A DNA stretch of 7,097 bases from Chloroflexota bacterium (GTDB lineage Bacteria > Chloroflexota > Anaerolineae > UBA1429). The first letter of the stretch is position 1, and every line of letters begins with the position of its first letter. The notes below the pieces were generated by a model. It ran no database searches. It was given only the letters and a program-made list of their open reading frames with translations, and had not been told where the DNA came from. The stretch spans positions 1 through 7,097 of the forward strand of contig JAAZBY010000015.1 in NCBI GenBank assembly GCA_012513595.1, given 5' to 3'. A program made the position numbers and the translations under genes. Shown piece after piece: positions 6,468 through 7,097 of this stretch.

Positions 6468-6507
6468 GGCCGTCAGGAGCGCCCTGCTCGGAGGGTGCTC
6501 AGCCCAT

Positions 6508-6514
6508 GGGAGGG
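6508..6514 (+). promoter_or_regulatory. Shine-Dalgarno site that sets the start at 6520
   Basis: GGGAGGG ends 5 bases before the ATG at 6520. A second in-frame ATG at 6529 would have a 14-base spacing, so 6520 is preferred. The ATGs at 6506 and 6515 are in another frame. Confidence 0.6.
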
Positions 6515-6519
6515 ATGAT

Positions 6520-7097
6520 ATGCCGCGAATGACGATCAGAGTCCGTGACTGTGCGGGGCTGGACGGGCTACGCCCGGTGACGGGTGGCGTGCCCCTGGCA
6601 GAGGGGACGGCCCCGACAGGCACCGCCTTTCGGCTCCTCGATGCCGCGGGGCGCGCCGTGCCGCTGCAGACGGAGCCGCTGGCGCGCTGGAAGGATGGCA
6701 GCGCGCGTTGGCTCCTGCTCGACTTTGCCGGGCAGGCCCCCACGAATGGCGAGACCACCTACGCGCTGTCCTGGGGCGACGGGGGTGCGTCGCCGGCCCC
6801 GGCCGCGCCGGTGAAACCGGAAGGCGCGAACGCGTTGGCCAGCGGCAACGTGTCGCTGCGGGCCGCAGGCCCTGGCCTGCTGACCGTCGCCGACCGGCTG
6901 GAGGTCGGCCTGCGCGTGGTGGACGAGCAGGGGCAGCTCTGCACTGCCGTGGCGGAGACGACTGAGGTGGAGTGCAGCGGCCCCCTGCGCGGGACGCTGC
7001 AGGTTCGCGGCAGCATCGTTCGCCCCGGCGGGGCGCGGTGGTTCTCGTTCCGGCTGCGGGCGTCGCTCTACGCGGGGTCGTCGCAGGTCCGGCTGGA
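6520..7097 (+). CDS. PcRGLX/YetA-like protein (exo-rhamnogalacturonan lyase family), N-terminal RIFT-barrel part, 3' end missing
   Basis: Open frame of 192 complete codons running off the window. The family is named after an exo-acting rhamnogalacturonan lyase that cleaves the rhamnogalacturonan I backbone of pectin by beta-elimination; Bacillus YetA is another member. The N-terminal domain is recognised by VTGGVPLAEG (residues 20-29, compare 'tsGvPfpkG'), then PLQTEPLARWKDGSARWLLLDF (residues 48-69, the 'vPlQ...l.rW.DGSvkWlllDF' signature) and GARWFSFRLRASLYAGSSQVRL (the 'f.lrit.YaGss.vrv' strand pair at the end of the domain). A Pro/Ala-rich stretch (residues 85-95) looks like a loop. No signal peptide is visible, so either the protein acts in the cytoplasm on imported oligosaccharides or an upstream start was missed. 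The catalytic domain lies beyond the window, so lyase activity cannot be judged. Confidence 0.75.
   Translation, partial: MPRMTIRVRDCAGLDGLRPVTGGVPLAEGTAPTGTAFRLLDAAGRAVPLQTEPLARWKDGSARWLLLDFAGQAPTNGETTYALSWGDGGASPAPAAPVKPEGANALASGNVSLRAAGPGLLTVADRLEVGLRVVDEQGQLCTAVAETTEVECSGPLRGTLQVRGSIVRPGGARWFSFRLRASLYAGSSQVRL

Overview
The window is GC-rich, tightly packed bacterial DNA. The best lineage guess is Chloroflexota (Anaerolineae-like). This rests on the high GC content, a secreted protein with a Pro/Thr linker of repeated 'TPTP' type, and that protein's C-terminal LPLMVR ending, which resembles tails I recall from secreted proteins of this phylum. There is no rRNA or housekeeping gene to confirm it.

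Layout. (1) 1-2417, plus strand: a three-gene ABC-2 exporter operon, made of an ATPase whose N-terminus lies off the window and two different six-TM-type permeases. The first junction is an ATGA overlap and the second gap is 3 bases. The set matches the COG4586/COG4587/COG3694 trio, whose substrate is not known. (2) 2450-3691, plus strand, 32 bases downstream and probably cotranscribed: a flavoprotein of the HI0933/YhiN/BaiN family. It is cut into two same-frame halves by a single amber codon at 3221-3223, followed at once by ATG. (3) 3712-4707, minus strand, converging on the flavoprotein with a 20-base gap: a polytopic membrane protein related to heparan-alpha-glucosaminide N-acetyltransferase, with the candidate catalytic His retained. 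(4) 4708-4890: a divergent intergenic region with a promoter candidate on each side and a perfect 8-bp inverted repeat between them. (5) 4891-6402, plus strand: a secreted two-domain protein with a signal peptide, a jelly-roll-like N-terminal domain, a Pro/Thr linker, a concanavalin/LamG-like C-terminal domain and the LPLMVR tail. (6) 6403-6519: a short intergenic region with a good sigma-70-type promoter and a Shine-Dalgarno sequence. (7) 6520 to the window end, plus strand: the N-terminal part of a PcRGLX/YetA-like protein (exo-rhamnogalacturonan lyase family, RIFT barrel).

The right half therefore looks oriented to carbohydrates: a membrane sugar acetyltransferase, a secreted glycan-binding-type protein and a pectin-lyase-like enzyme. 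The left half is an exporter operon with a flavoenzyme of uncertain role. I see no mobile element, CRISPR array, tRNA or rRNA, and no stretch over 300 bases without a gene. Nothing here clearly amounts to a new biological system. The amber-split flavoenzyme and the C-terminal tail of the secreted protein most deserve a second look.
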